From contig JBMHDN010000016.1 of NCBI GenBank assembly GCA_049889355.1, positions 62,001 to 126,000 of the forward strand: a stretch of DNA of 64,000 nucleotides. Direction: 5' to 3'. The notes under the pieces were generated by a model, which did not search any database, had not been told where the DNA came from, and saw nothing but the letters and a program-made list of their open reading frames with translations. Made by a program: the position numbers and the translations under genes. Source of the DNA: JBMHDN01 sp049889355 (GTDB lineage Bacteria; Pseudomonadota; Alphaproteobacteria; Puniceispirillales; Puniceispirillaceae). Shown here piece after piece: positions 23,106-31,389 of this stretch. The stretch's first letter is position 1, and every line of letters starts with the position of its first letter.

Positions 23106-23981
23106 ATGACAGGGACAGCGCGGCGGTTTCAATGGCAAAATCAGCTTGAACCAGAGATGGTGGATGCCTATCAGACAGATGGCTATCTGATATTGGACGG
23201 GTTTGCCAGTAAAGCGCGCTGTTCAGCCTTGCTGGCGCGCACCAAACAACTGATTGACGGGTTTGATGCTGAAGCACAACGCGTTGTTTTCTCAGCTTCA
23301 GGGCAATCGCATGCCGCGAGCGACTATTTTATGGCGTCTGCTGGTAATATTTCCTTTTTCTTAGAAGCTGGCGCGGTGGATGAACAAGGCGCGCTGATCA
23401 AACCCAAATCAGAGGCCGTGAATAAGATTGGGCATGCATTGCATGATCTCGACCCTTTATTTGATGCTTTTTCGCGCTCTGATGATATGGCCATGCTGGC
23501 AAAGGGAGTCGGGTTTTCAGACCCGCTCTTGCTCCAGAGCATGGTGATCTGTAAACAGCCGCATATTGGCGGTGAGGTTAATCCACATCAGGATTCCACC
23601 TTTTTACATACCACGCCTGAGAGTTGTGTTGGTTTTTGGCTGGCATTAGAAGATGCGACCATTGAAAATGGCTGTATGTGGGCCGAAGCTGGGGCACATA
23701 AACAGAGCCTACGTACCCGCTTTCACCGGTTGAGTGAGAGCGATAGCACCATGCAGATGAGCGTGCAGGATGACACACCTCTGCCAGATTGCACCACCCC
23801 TCTGCCAGCATCGCAAGGCACGCTGATCCTCCTCCATGGCCGCCTGCCGCATACCTCACCGACCAATAGCTCAGCCAAATCACGTTATGCCTATGCGCTG
23901 CATATGATAGACGGGGCGGCACATTATAGCCCTGATAACTGGCTGCAACGCCGTGATGATATGCCGTTGCGCGGGTTTTAA
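23106..23981 (+). CDS. Phytanoyl-CoA dioxygenase family protein (PhyH-like)
   Basis: Fe(II)/2-oxoglutarate-dependent oxygenase fold, 291 aa. The metal triad is apparent as HQD in NPHQDSTFLHT and the distal His in GRLPHTSPTNSS, followed by an Arg (KSRYAYALH) suited to hold 2-oxoglutarate. The N-terminal YQTDGYLILDGF is typical of the family, and the residues around GFWLALEDATIENGCMWAE match the PHYHD1-like branch. Substrate unknown. GAGGG with a 5-nt spacer precedes the ATG. The next gene starts 4 nt after the stop. Confidence 0.85.
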   Translation: MTGTARRFQWQNQLEPEMVDAYQTDGYLILDGFASKARCSALLARTKQLIDGFDAEAQRVVFSASGQSHAASDYFMASAGNISFFLEAGAVDEQGALIKPKSEAVNKIGHALHDLDPLFDAFSRSDDMAMLAKGVGFSDPLLLQSMVICKQPHIGGEVNPHQDSTFLHTTPESCVGFWLALEDATIENGCMWAEAGAHKQSLRTRFHRLSESDSTMQMSVQDDTPLPDCTTPLPASQGTLILLHGRLPHTSPTNSSAKSRYAYALHMIDGAAHYSPDNWLQRRDDMPLRGF

Positions 23982-23985
23982 GCAT

Positions 23986-24234
23986 ATGGCGCGCCCTAAC
24001 AAAGAGCTCCCTAACAAAGAGCTCCCTGCCAAAAAGCTAAATGAGAGCGAGATCAGCGAGATCATTGAAATGGCTTTATCTGACCATACTGCTTTTGCGC
24101 AGATAGAACAGCTTTATGGCTTGCGTGAAAAAGAGGTGAAAGCCCTGATGCGCAGTCAGCTGAAAACAGGCAGCTATCAGGCCTGGCGCAAAAGAGTGCG
24201 CCAATTCTCAGATCGGCGCGCGCATTATAAATAG
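23986..24234 (+). CDS. TIGR03643-type small conserved protein
   Basis: An 82-aa cytosolic protein recognised from its conserved core (EIIEMALSDHTAFAQIEQ, LYGLREKEVKALMR and the basic end AWRKRVRQFSDRRAHYK). The family has no known function and looks like a small helical DNA- or RNA-associated protein. ATG at 23986 is preferred because earlier codons overlap the dioxygenase gene. Residues 5-14 are an exact NKELP duplication caused by a 15-bp repeat. A bidirectional terminator follows about 20 nt past the stop. Confidence 0.75.
   Translation: MARPNKELPNKELPAKKLNESEISEIIEMALSDHTAFAQIEQLYGLREKEVKALMRSQLKTGSYQAWRKRVRQFSDRRAHYK
23994..24023. repeat. Exact 15-bp tandem duplication in a coding N-terminus
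   Basis: CCCTAACAAAGAGCT occurs twice end to end (23994-24008, 24009-24023), with a third copy at 12/15 identity next to it. It adds NKELP repeats to the small protein without a frameshift. Confidence 0.9.
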
Positions 24235-24253
24235 AGCTGAAAAGACGATATGA

Positions 24254-24291
24254 AAAAAGGCCAAGTGATAACACAAGGCCTTTTTGTTTTT
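24254..24291. terminator. Bidirectional rho-independent terminator
   Basis: Stem AAAAAGGCC / GGCCTTTTT with an inner GTG/CAC pairing around ATAA. T-runs occur on both outgoing strands (TTTTTGTTTTTTTT on plus, TTTTTT on minus). It lies between convergent genes ending at 24234 and 24309 and can close both. Confidence 0.85.
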
Positions 24292-24308
24292 TTTCAGAGC
24301 GAAGATGC

Positions 24309-24914
24309 TTAGTTTGCAATCACGCTAATGGTGATTTCCGGAATCCCAGGATAGAAGGTACCACCAACACATAAGGCCGCTTCCTGCGTAGCAAAATCCA
24401 CCTGCACCTGAGGCAGTGACCCTGCCTTTGAGATAGCCAGCGGTGTGGACAATTCATGTACATGTTCAAAGGCTGTGTTGCCGGTATTCCATGTGATGCC
24501 AAAGGTGCTGTTATTATTGGCCAAGGTCGCATCAAAAGTAGCGTTACTGGTATAGGTGTGATTGGCATCTGTTACAGCCGTGGTGCATCCTGTCACGGCC
24601 GCCGCAGAATAGGTCAATTCATTATCAATGGTTGTGCGAACATGGGTGTAGATACCTGCTGGCACATCATCGAGACTAGCATATTCACCAACTGCCGCGC
24701 CCACACCCGCTGCGGCAATATCAAATGACTGCACAGAAGAGGCTACAACAACAGGATTTGAACAAGATGAGGTTGTGCATAATTCAACCTTTTGAATTTC
24801 CACCTCATATTTGCTGGCCGGGTGACATGTTGTTGCGGTTTGCACAAAGCAAGCCGCCATGGCACCTGTTGAAATAAGGCTGAAAGCGCCTATAAGAAGA
24901 ATTTTTTTCAACAT
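24309..24914 (-). CDS. Secreted cysteine-rich protein paired with beta-barrel (cassette A)
   Basis: Unknown 201-aa exported protein with a Sec signal peptide (basic MLKK, hydrophobic core, cleavage after AMA). The mature chain has six Cys. Its core, YEVEIQKVELCTTSSC then DVPAGIYTHVRTTIDNELTYS and a C-terminus ending GIPEITISVIAN, aligns by eye with the 310-aa secreted protein at 31390-32322 (TFTKIMVC, STGTYTHIVMLINGFIES, KAPEFSITAR). The pattern is beta-rich, Thr/Ala/Val-rich and disulfide-capable, so an extracellular or periplasmic location is likely. Its ATG shares one base with the stop of the upstream barrel gene (TGATG), a strong sign of coupled synthesis. I do not recognise a named family. 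Confidence 0.75.
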   Translation of the reverse strand: MLKKILLIGAFSLISTGAMAACFVQTATTCHPASKYEVEIQKVELCTTSSCSNPVVVASSVQSFDIAAAGVGAAVGEYASLDDVPAGIYTHVRTTIDNELTYSAAAVTGCTTAVTDANHTYTSNATFDATLANNNSTFGITWNTGNTAFEHVHELSTPLAISKAGSLPQVQVDFATQEAALCVGGTFYPGIPEITISVIAN

Positions 24915-25750
24915 CAGTTTGATCTCCCAATTACGACGCCGCCACGTGTCTGAACAACAATGTTATTATTGCGGACAACCTTATCAAGCAAATGGTCTCT
25001 GAGGTTGCGCTCACCTGCCTCACCCACGGTCTCACCATCGGCCAGCGTAGCGGTGATGCCATTGCCTGCATGACCATTGAGGTTGTAAGTCAGCTTTACA
25101 AAATTATCAGTCCCCTGATAATTATTGTCATCAGCACCGACTTCAAAAGAGAGCTGATTGGTCAGATTACCAAGCAATGTCAGGCGTGACCCTGAAATAT
25201 CGTCAAAATCTTTCAAAGCTTCCCACTTATAGCCTGTGGCCTGAAGGCGCATCCATGGCAGATAAGGCATAGGCATATCGAGGCTGAAATCATAACCATC
25301 AAGTGCTGACTGATAGGTGGTTACCGCACCGCTCACCTTTTTCTTTTCATTGGACAGCGCTGAATAAATGTTGGCGCGCAAACTATAACGCTTGCCAATG
25401 GCTTCTAAGCCTAAGCTGGCCCGACGGTGATCATATTCAGTCGTCGCATCATAAAAGGCGTTGATACCGTAAATGATATTCTCGTCATCTGCCAAATTAC
25501 GATAGCCGATACCCACATTGATGGTTTCATCTGAATTCTGGCTGGCCAAACGCCCCTGGAAGAAAACAGTGTGTTTCAATGTTTCAGCTGTCTGGCTGAT
25601 AGGCTGGATTGTTTCAATCTCAAAGGCTGCATCGCCATCTTGTGTGTCAGACACAGACACGCTTGTGCGGCCCAGCATATCAAGCCCATCTGCCCATACC
25701 GGACTTGCCAGCATCACACCGCAAGCACAGCTTAAAATAAATTTCTTCAT
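24914..25750 (-). CDS. Intimin/invasin-type inverse-autotransporter beta-barrel without passenger (cassette A)
   Basis: Outer-membrane beta-barrel, 278 aa from ATG at 25750 (AGGTGA, 5-nt spacer). After a signal peptide (cleavage near PVWA) come alternating strands with the inverse-autotransporter hallmarks GIGYRNLADDENIIYGINAFYD, as GIGYRNLADDENIIYG and YDHRRASLGLEAIG, then LRANIYSALSNEKKKVSG and MPYLPWMRLQATGYKWEA. In intimin/invasin proteins such a barrel is followed by Ig-like passenger domains. Here the protein stops soon after the barrel, leaving only about 45 residues. The downstream secreted protein overlaps it by one base. A paralogue lies at 30478-31380. Confidence 0.72.
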   Translation of the reverse strand: MKKFILSCACGVMLASPVWADGLDMLGRTSVSVSDTQDGDAAFEIETIQPISQTAETLKHTVFFQGRLASQNSDETINVGIGYRNLADDENIIYGINAFYDATTEYDHRRASLGLEAIGKRYSLRANIYSALSNEKKKVSGAVTTYQSALDGYDFSLDMPMPYLPWMRLQATGYKWEALKDFDDISGSRLTLLGNLTNQLSFEVGADDNNYQGTDNFVKLTYNLNGHAGNGITATLADGETVGEAGERNLRDHLLDKVVRNNNIVVQTRGGVVIGRSN

Positions 25751-25774
25751 ACCGATCACCTCATCATTATGAAC

Positions 25775-25838
25775 TGACCTATTTCTAGAGAAAAATGAGC
25801 CTAAAATAAATGAAAAACTTATTTAGGGTATGCTCATA
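25775..25838 (-). promoter_or_regulatory. Upstream element of cassette A shared with cassette B
   Basis: Two exact 10-mers, TGACCTATTT (25775-25784) and TATGCTCATA (25829-25838), recur in the same order upstream of the second cassette (32356-32365 and 32398-32407). Between them here lie an ATGAGC that is inverted relative to GCTCAT and a near-palindrome CCTAAAATAA / TTATTTAGG (25800-25827). Likely promoter/operator region for the barrel operon; the binding factor is unknown. Confidence 0.5.
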
Positions 25839-25912
25839 GATTGACTGTCCTAACCTGCGCAATGACACTCTAACCCTGACGCGTTGAGGGGTGTTTATGA
25901 AAAATATCTGTG

Positions 25913-25946
25913 AGGTAATATCTTCTGGCAGGTAATATATTCTGGC
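25913..25946. repeat. 17-bp tandem duplication upstream of cassette A region
   Basis: AGGTAATATCTTCTGGC and AGGTAATATATTCTGGC stand end to end (16/17 identical), followed by a partial third copy. Located between the barrel promoter region and the stop of the NTF2-like gene. Confidence 0.85.
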
Positions 25947-25965
25947 AGGTATATCTTAGGCCAGC

Positions 25966-26343
25966 TTACTGTGCGGCGAATGATGAACGCATTTTGGCTG
26001 CCCAATGGCCGTCTTCTTTTGTGACCACCCATAAAGAGCGAAACCGATTAATGATGTCATTATTCACATCATATCGGATGATTTCAGCATCCAGATGCAC
26101 TTTAGTATCGCTGTCTGCCATCACTTTGATATCGTGAAAGGCAGAATGATGCCACGCCCCTCCTGCCCGCTTTTTAAAATCAGTAAAATAGCTTTCTGGC
26201 GTGGGCCAGAGCTTTAATTCAGCGGCACTGAGCCGGATATGCGGAAAATGCATGGTTTTTTGCAGCGCGGCCTCATCATGTGCATTCAGCGCTATGATAT
26301 GGTTATCCAGCACCGCCAGCGCATTTTTCACTGAATCTGACAT
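25966..26343 (-). CDS. NTF2/SnoaL-like protein
   Basis: A 125-aa cytosolic protein of the NTF2-like fold. Its N-terminal helix (ALAVLDNHIIALNAHDEAAL) is followed by MHFPHIRLSAAELKLWPTPE and a curved-sheet C-terminal half (DAEIIRYDVNNDIINRFRSLWVV). Such proteins are small-molecule enzymes or binding proteins; no catalytic set can be assigned. AAAGGG precedes the ATG. It is 12 nt downstream of the amidohydrolase gene and probably co-transcribed with it. Confidence 0.65.
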   Translation of the reverse strand: MSDSVKNALAVLDNHIIALNAHDEAALQKTMHFPHIRLSAAELKLWPTPESYFTDFKKRAGGAWHHSAFHDIKVMADSDTKVHLDAEIIRYDVNNDIINRFRSLWVVTKEDGHWAAKMRSSFAAQ

Positions 26344-26355
26344 AATATCCCTTTC

Positions 26356-27291
26356 TTAAAACCGGTAGAATGAGGCGGGGTTATCTACAAAAATGGCCTG
26401 TTGATGTGCTGAATTGGGCACCCAGTCAAAAAATTGATCTAGCAAATCCGTATCATTAGGCATAGGTCCTGCAAATTTCGGATGCGGCCAGTCTGTGCCC
26501 CAGACCAGCTGGTCTGGATTGGCTGCAACCAAGGCGGATACATATTCAGCCACATCATCATAACGACAATCCGTTTGGCCAGATATCCGATAAGCCCCAG
26601 AGAGTTTGACCCAGAGCTGACCTGCACTCAATAAGCTTAAGAATCGTTGAAAAGCAGGATGTGCGATACCAAGCGATGTAGTCATATGTCCCATATGATC
26701 AAACATAACAGGCACAGGCAAATCCGGGATCACGCTACCTAGTGCCTCAAATTGTGAGATATCTGCCAGAATCTGCAAATGCCAGCCATAATCGGCAATG
26801 CGATAGGCAAACTCTTTTAACTGGCCGCTATCAACACCGCTTGAGAAAAGCAAATTGACCCGGCAGCCCACCACATCTGCGTCTGCATAGGCGCGTAAAC
26901 TGGCATCTGAAATAGCCTCATCAACCACAATCACCGCTTTCATATGCGGGTCTGACTGGCATACACTGAGTGTTGTCTGGTTATCGCTGCCATAAATACT
27001 GGGCTGGACAATAACAGACCGCTCAATGCCCAACATATGCTGAAGATGCTTATAATCTGCCAGAGAGGCCCGAGGGGCTGTATAGCTGCGCGCCGCTACC
27101 TGCTGAGAAGGGGCATCAAAAATATGGAAATGACAGTCACAGGCCCCGGCTGGCAGGGTGTTTTTTGGCCGTTTCGTGACAGCTTGCGGTGCGTCGCATA
27201 GTTCAGGTCCAGATTTTTTCGGTCCAGATTTTTTCGGTCCAGCATTAATAGGCATTGGCATATTGGCTCTCACAACATCATAGCCACTCAT
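26356..27291 (-). CDS. Amidohydrolase-2 family protein (LigI-like lactonase fold)
   Basis: TIM-barrel metal hydrolase related to 2-pyrone-4,6-dicarboxylate lactonase, 311 aa. Visible motifs: the HxH strand CDCHFHIFD, the mid-barrel VIVQPSIYGSDN, VMFDHMGH and the late VWGTDWPHP (Asp). The substrate could be a lactone or cyclic amide; nothing adjacent settles it. The N-terminus carries GPKKSGPKKSGP, encoded by an exact 15-bp tandem repeat, upstream of the conserved domain. ATG at 27291 is taken; ATG at 27261 (MPMPINAG) is equally possible. Likely one transcript with the NTF2-like gene. Confidence 0.78.
   Translation of the reverse strand: MSGYDVVRANMPMPINAGPKKSGPKKSGPELCDAPQAVTKRPKNTLPAGACDCHFHIFDAPSQQVAARSYTAPRASLADYKHLQHMLGIERSVIVQPSIYGSDNQTTLSVCQSDPHMKAVIVVDEAISDASLRAYADADVVGCRVNLLFSSGVDSGQLKEFAYRIADYGWHLQILADISQFEALGSVIPDLPVPVMFDHMGHMTTSLGIAHPAFQRFLSLLSAGQLWVKLSGAYRISGQTDCRYDDVAEYVSALVAANPDQLVWGTDWPHPKFAGPMPNDTDLLDQFFDWVPNSAHQQAIFVDNPASFYRF
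27206..27242. repeat. 15-bp tandem repeat, 2.5 exact copies
   Basis: GGTCCAGATTTTTTC occurs at 27206-27220 and 27221-27235, with a partial third copy to 27242. It encodes the repeated GPKKS of the amidohydrolase N-terminus. Confidence 0.9.
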
Positions 27292-27321
27292 CCTAACCAA
27301 AATTTAAATCTCTTTGGGTGT

Positions 27322-27675
27322 TTATTTTTTAACATGCTGACAGATACCATCAGCCATCATCGGGGCAGCGCGCATCGCACCGGATATCTGGCGGATACGG
27401 TGTGTGTTTTTATCAATCAGATAAACGGTAAAGGGATTATTGATATTATCTGGGTCTATGTCAGCGCTGCGTAATTGCAGGAAATCTGCATTTTCGAGCA
27501 GATCAAAGCGTTTCCCCTTTTGATCGGTAAACTGGGTTGCATCTGCTGAGCGGGTGAATATTTTCTCGCCCACTCCCTTAAAGCTACATTGATATTGCCC
27601 GCCTGCAAAAGCCATTGACGACAGCACACACCCTAAAGACAGCCCGAATATCAGATGAGCGCAATAGGCTTTCAT
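27322..27675 (-). CDS. Small exported protein, unknown
   Basis: A 117-aa protein with a signal peptide (cleavage near AFA before GGQYQCSF). The mature part is about 93 residues with two Cys (YQCSFKG near the start, GICQHVKK at the end) that could form one disulfide. It begins like a lipocalin- or YxC-type small periplasmic protein. The exported protein at 33586 also starts its mature part with LYRCTLDD, but wider similarity is not evident. AGGA precedes the ATG. It is divergent from the SDR gene and 30 nt upstream of the amidohydrolase. Confidence 0.6.
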   Translation of the reverse strand: MKAYCAHLIFGLSLGCVLSSMAFAGGQYQCSFKGVGEKIFTRSADATQFTDQKGKRFDLLENADFLQLRSADIDPDNINNPFTVYLIDKNTHRIRQISGAMRAAPMMADGICQHVKK

Positions 27676-27815
27676 GTTTTCATCCTTTCATTTACGCTTC
27701 TGATCTTCTCCCTTGACTTGACGCGATAGGTTTAATCTTTCAGCGTTGGGGTCTGGTGCTCACGTCTACTATGTAGAATATTGCAAGACAACATCATAAA
27801 CAATAAGGCGCAGCC

Positions 27816-28472
27816 ATGAAAAAAGCACTTATAACAGGTGGCAACAGAGGCATTGGTCTTGCCACATGCAAAACCCTGTCGGCCATGGGGCATCAGGTGT
27901 TTTTAGGTGCCCGCCATTTGGCAGAGGGCGAAAAAGCAGCGCGTCAATGTGGTGCAACAGCTATTCAGCTTGATGTCAAAGACCAGCACAGTATTCAGGA
28001 TGCAATTGAAGCTGTTGGCCCTCTGGATATCCTCATCAATAATGCAGGCATATTGGGAAGCGGCAGCGTGTTTGACCCGCAAGGTCAATTTGAAGACTCC
28101 ATAGCTGTGATGGTGGATGGGCCTTTTCAGTTAATGAAACGGGTGGTCCCGCAGATGGTCGCTCATGGCTATGGCCGCATTGTCAATGTCTCTTCTGGTT
28201 GGGGCGCATTTTCAGATGGGCTGGGTGGCCCCGGCGGTTATGGCGTTGCAAAGGCTGCGTTAAATGCCCTCACATTAGCAGCAGCCAACAGCCTGCCTGA
28301 CTATGTTAAGGTCAATGCGGCATGCCCGGGCTGGGTGCGTACCAGAATGGGCGGCATGCTTGCCACACGCTCGCCTGAAAAAGGTGCTGAGACGATTTGC
28401 TGGCTCGCGACTCTGGATGAAAAAGGCCCGACAGGTAAATTCTTTAGAGACAAAGCTGAAATCGACTGGTGA
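27816..28472 (+). CDS. SDR-family oxidoreductase (carbonyl-reductase-like)
   Basis: Classical short-chain dehydrogenase, 218 aa. The NADP-binding motif TGGNRGIGLATC, the structural NNAGILG, the catalytic Ser (IVNVSSGWGAF), YxxxK (GYGVAKAAL) and the PG motif CPGWVRTRMGG are all in order. Residues 1-40 resemble CBR1-type carbonyl reductases. The substrate is unknown. AAGG lies upstream of the ATG. Single gene, convergent with the large exported protein; an exact 19-bp duplication follows its stop. Confidence 0.88.
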   Translation: MKKALITGGNRGIGLATCKTLSAMGHQVFLGARHLAEGEKAARQCGATAIQLDVKDQHSIQDAIEAVGPLDILINNAGILGSGSVFDPQGQFEDSIAVMVDGPFQLMKRVVPQMVAHGYGRIVNVSSGWGAFSDGLGGPGGYGVAKAALNALTLAAANSLPDYVKVNAACPGWVRTRMGGMLATRSPEKGAETICWLATLDEKGPTGKFFRDKAEIDW

Positions 28473-28499
28473 TACGCTGAGGGGCTGCACGCCGTCCAA

Positions 28500-28537
28500 T
28501 CAACAAGACTAAGACTGGTCAACAAGACTAAGACTGG
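28500..28537. repeat. Exact 19-bp tandem duplication
   Basis: TCAACAAGACTAAGACTGG occurs twice end to end (28500-28518, 28519-28537) in the 70-bp gap between convergent genes. Confidence 0.92.
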
Positions 28538-28542
28538 CACCC

Positions 28543-30447
28543 TTAGCGGCACGCGCGTATCTTAAGGGTGATTTCCAAATCGGCATTTTGTTTTGTGAAC
28601 AGCTTATAATCTCCATTTGGAGAGCCGGCCTCGCCTTTTGCCTTGGCGTTTTCTGCCAGCAATAAGACAGCAATTTCTTCAGAACCAAACATTGAAAATA
28701 CAGGCAGCCTGCCTGTCAAAAAGCCGTCCTGGCGTACAGATATATCGGTATATTGGCTGAGCTCTTTCCAGCGCCTGTTATTACCGGTTTCCCAATAGAG
28801 ATTATCTAATCCCAATTTGCCAGCTTTGATGGTGACATAGCCTTCAGCTATTTTTTTAAATTCCTCACTGGATTTAAGATATCGTGTGATTTCAGCGCTG
28901 CATTTCATGTTCTGCGTGATTAAAGGAGCTTGTGCGACATGGACTGCGCGCACCAGCCTGTCTGACTGGCGGATGAGCTGGTCCATATCCTGAAAAGCCG
29001 ATTTATTGCGCAATACAGGCATCTTCATATCACCGGTGGCCATACGCAAAACCAGATTGTTAAAACCCACATTGACCGAGCCTTCAATCAAAAATTTATG
29101 ATCACGCCCCTTGATGACATATTCTTGGAATTTTTCTGGGAAATAGGCTTGGGCCATCGCCCCGCCAAGCGTGTAATATTCCCGCTCGTTAAAGGCTTCC
29201 CAGACCGCGCGGTAATTATAGACACCTTCTTTGATTTTCTGCACAGTGGCCTTGAAATCTCCGCCTCTCTCATCTGCGCCATAGCCATTATTTTTGAAAT
29301 AATATAACAAGCGTTCAGGCTCAGTCGCAAAGACCAGCATCTCTTGATAAACCTCGCCTGGCGTTACGCCATGAGGTGTTTTCATATTGACGAAATCAAG
29401 TCCGAATGCCTTTTCAAACGCATAATCGAGCTTGTCTAATTCAGCGATGATTTGACGTGCATAACCAAGGGCCAGCATACCGCGATAAATTTGGGCGGTG
29501 TAGGCTTTGTTCTCATCAAAAGTCGCCAGGGTAATCTCAAGCTGGCGAATACCGTAATCAAAGACTATCTGATTGCCAAATTCTAACCCGTAAAGAGTCG
29601 CACCCACTGCAATCCTGAGATTTGCAGAGCCGCAATGATCATTTGTACCCTCTGGTGTCACAGTGGCCCCTTTGCCCAGATTACATACCCGCGCAAAGTA
29701 ATTGCCACTGGCCTTAAAGGCTGCGTAATAATCATAAGTTGTGACAAAATGGGTGAACATCTCGTCAATTTGCGTTTGCTCTGTCTCGTCTAGACCATAG
29801 AGCCGGTGATATAGCGCATAGTGGGCCATGGAATCACCTACCACAGAGCGCGTGGCATAAGTAAAGCTTGTACGCCGCGTGTTATCGGTTGGTATGGATT
29901 TGGTGGTTTTATTGATGTTTTTCAGCACATCATTTGCCTGCCAATATCTCAAGATATCGGCATAGGTTGTTGCGCCTTTCTTCGGGTTATGAGTGAAGCG
30001 CTGTGCGAACACATTTTGGCATCTGCCTTGTGTTTCAGTATAGGCAAAACGATAGTCATTTTCGGTGAAGACCGGGCCTTCATCAATGCCTGCACTTACC
30101 GCTGATGTACCGGTTAGGGTTTTTGCATTATCTGCACATTTTTCAATTCGAACGCCTGCCTCTTTTTGATAAGTAATGAAGCCTCGACTATCATCCCAAT
30201 TCCCTGTTGTATGTTTATCATGCCAGCGCATAAAGCTGTCAAAATCATCAACGAGGGTAAAATTATCAGGCACTTTCAGCCCGCGCAGCGGCGTTTTGAT
30301 ACTGTCCTTATATTTCTCATATTGCGGATTATAGGCATAGGACGCGTCTTTTTTGAGATTCTTAGCCTTGGCTACACCCTGATGTAAGCCAGTTGACAGG
30401 CATAATACCGCAGCAAAAACCGTACCAAAAAACTTGAACCCGCTCAT
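28543..30447 (-). CDS. Large exported protein, possibly alginate-lyase-like helical toroid
   Basis: A 634-aa exported protein from ATG at 30447 (GAGGG 8 nt upstream), with a signal peptide of about 27 residues. Most of the mature chain looks helical and aromatic-rich (YYAAFKASGNYFARVCNLGKG), and contains NDHCGSANLRIAVGATLYGL and YRGMLALGYARQIIAELDKL. That pairing of an N-x-H segment with a later long helical repeat faintly recalls PL5-type alginate lyases, but this is inference only. The C-terminal 200 residues look beta-rich and end in a Cys. It is the third gene after the secreted protein and barrel of cassette B, 30 nt downstream of the barrel, and so probably shares their transcript. Confidence 0.55.
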   Translation of the reverse strand: MSGFKFFGTVFAAVLCLSTGLHQGVAKAKNLKKDASYAYNPQYEKYKDSIKTPLRGLKVPDNFTLVDDFDSFMRWHDKHTTGNWDDSRGFITYQKEAGVRIEKCADNAKTLTGTSAVSAGIDEGPVFTENDYRFAYTETQGRCQNVFAQRFTHNPKKGATTYADILRYWQANDVLKNINKTTKSIPTDNTRRTSFTYATRSVVGDSMAHYALYHRLYGLDETEQTQIDEMFTHFVTTYDYYAAFKASGNYFARVCNLGKGATVTPEGTNDHCGSANLRIAVGATLYGLEFGNQIVFDYGIRQLEITLATFDENKAYTAQIYRGMLALGYARQIIAELDKLDYAFEKAFGLDFVNMKTPHGVTPGEVYQEMLVFATEPERLLYYFKNNGYGADERGGDFKATVQKIKEGVYNYRAVWEAFNEREYYTLGGAMAQAYFPEKFQEYVIKGRDHKFLIEGSVNVGFNNLVLRMATGDMKMPVLRNKSAFQDMDQLIRQSDRLVRAVHVAQAPLITQNMKCSAEITRYLKSSEEFKKIAEGYVTIKAGKLGLDNLYWETGNNRRWKELSQYTDISVRQDGFLTGRLPVFSMFGSEEIAVLLLAENAKAKGEAGSPNGDYKLFTKQNADLEITLKIRACR

Positions 30448-30477
30448 GTGAGACACCCTCTTTTCACCCGCTTCTTC

Positions 30478-31380
30478 TTATCCAGTTGTAAAGACGATAC
30501 CCAAATTCACTGTTGTTTTCTTAATATGGTTCTGGCGTTTTACAGGCTGATACATCATCTGTTGTAAATGTGATTTATCCTTGGATATCCCCACATTAGC
30601 GTCAGAATCACCGATTAGGCCAGTCCCAAAAGGGATCACATAGGATATTTGCGCCCTGCTTTCAGCCTTTGATTTGCTTTCATCTTTTCGGAACATCTCA
30701 AGGCGCATTTGGTTCGTCAGTTTCAGACCGAGCCCCATTTCATTGCCTGAGACTTTATAGCCGTCATCGCCGCGCCAACGAAAACCCCGCACCGAGACAG
30801 AAGGCGTGTAAGGCAAATCATGGAAGGTATAATGATAGGCTAAATCTTCGCCTGACATTGCCTTTTCAACCACACCTTTTACCTTTTTCTCACCTGAAAT
30901 CCGGCTGTAATGATTGAAATGGAGGCTACCGCTCAGCGCGAGATATTCAAGCCCAAATCCAACCCGCTGATGGCCTGTATCCAGCTCGCTATCACCAAAG
31001 ATATTGGCCCCAAAAATGCCATTTCCATCATCGGTAAATTGGCGATAGCCAATGCCAGCATTCACGGTTGTCCGCTCAAAACGCCGCGCAGCAGAAAGTT
31101 GGGTAAAGGTAAAATTATGCGCACTCTCAGCGATACCTATCACCGCCAAGGCCTCGCCGCCGATTTTCCAATCATCTTCGGTGACAGACACTTCAAGATG
31201 TTTGAGGCGCCCACCCACCAGATCATGGGCTGTCTCTTTGAGATAGCTGTCAATCTCAGACAAGGCTGCTTTTTTACCTGTATCGACAAGCGTTTGAGTG
31301 TCGCTTTGCGCCACGGCTTGCATGGTCAGTGTCGCAGTGAGGGCAACAAGGGCGGTGGTCGCGTAAATCTTTTTGATCAT
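30478..31380 (-). CDS. Intimin/invasin-type beta-barrel without passenger (cassette B)
   Basis: Outer-membrane beta-barrel paralogous to 24914-25750, 300 aa, GGAGA 5 nt before the ATG. It has a signal peptide ending near AVAQ and a helical stretch (LVDTGKKAALSEIDSYLKET), then the same strand pattern as cassette A: VNAGIGYRQFTDDGNGIFGA, HQRVGFGLEYLAL, HFNHYSRISGEKKVKG, HDLPYTPSVSVRGFRWRGDD, LTNQMRLEMFRKDE. It ends in VNLGIVFTTG with no Ig-like or lectin passenger. The helical N-terminal element is where inverse autotransporters often have a periplasmic domain. It lies 9 nt after the secreted-protein gene. Confidence 0.72.
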   Translation of the reverse strand: MIKKIYATTALVALTATLTMQAVAQSDTQTLVDTGKKAALSEIDSYLKETAHDLVGGRLKHLEVSVTEDDWKIGGEALAVIGIAESAHNFTFTQLSAARRFERTTVNAGIGYRQFTDDGNGIFGANIFGDSELDTGHQRVGFGLEYLALSGSLHFNHYSRISGEKKVKGVVEKAMSGEDLAYHYTFHDLPYTPSVSVRGFRWRGDDGYKVSGNEMGLGLKLTNQMRLEMFRKDESKSKAESRAQISYVIPFGTGLIGDSDANVGISKDKSHLQQMMYQPVKRQNHIKKTTVNLGIVFTTG

Positions 31381-31389
31381 TGCCGTCTC

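Noticed and set aside
23994..28537. CRISPR-like arrays, considered because of several short direct repeats
   Set aside because: Each repeat has a different unit, copies are adjacent with no spacers, and no cas gene is present.
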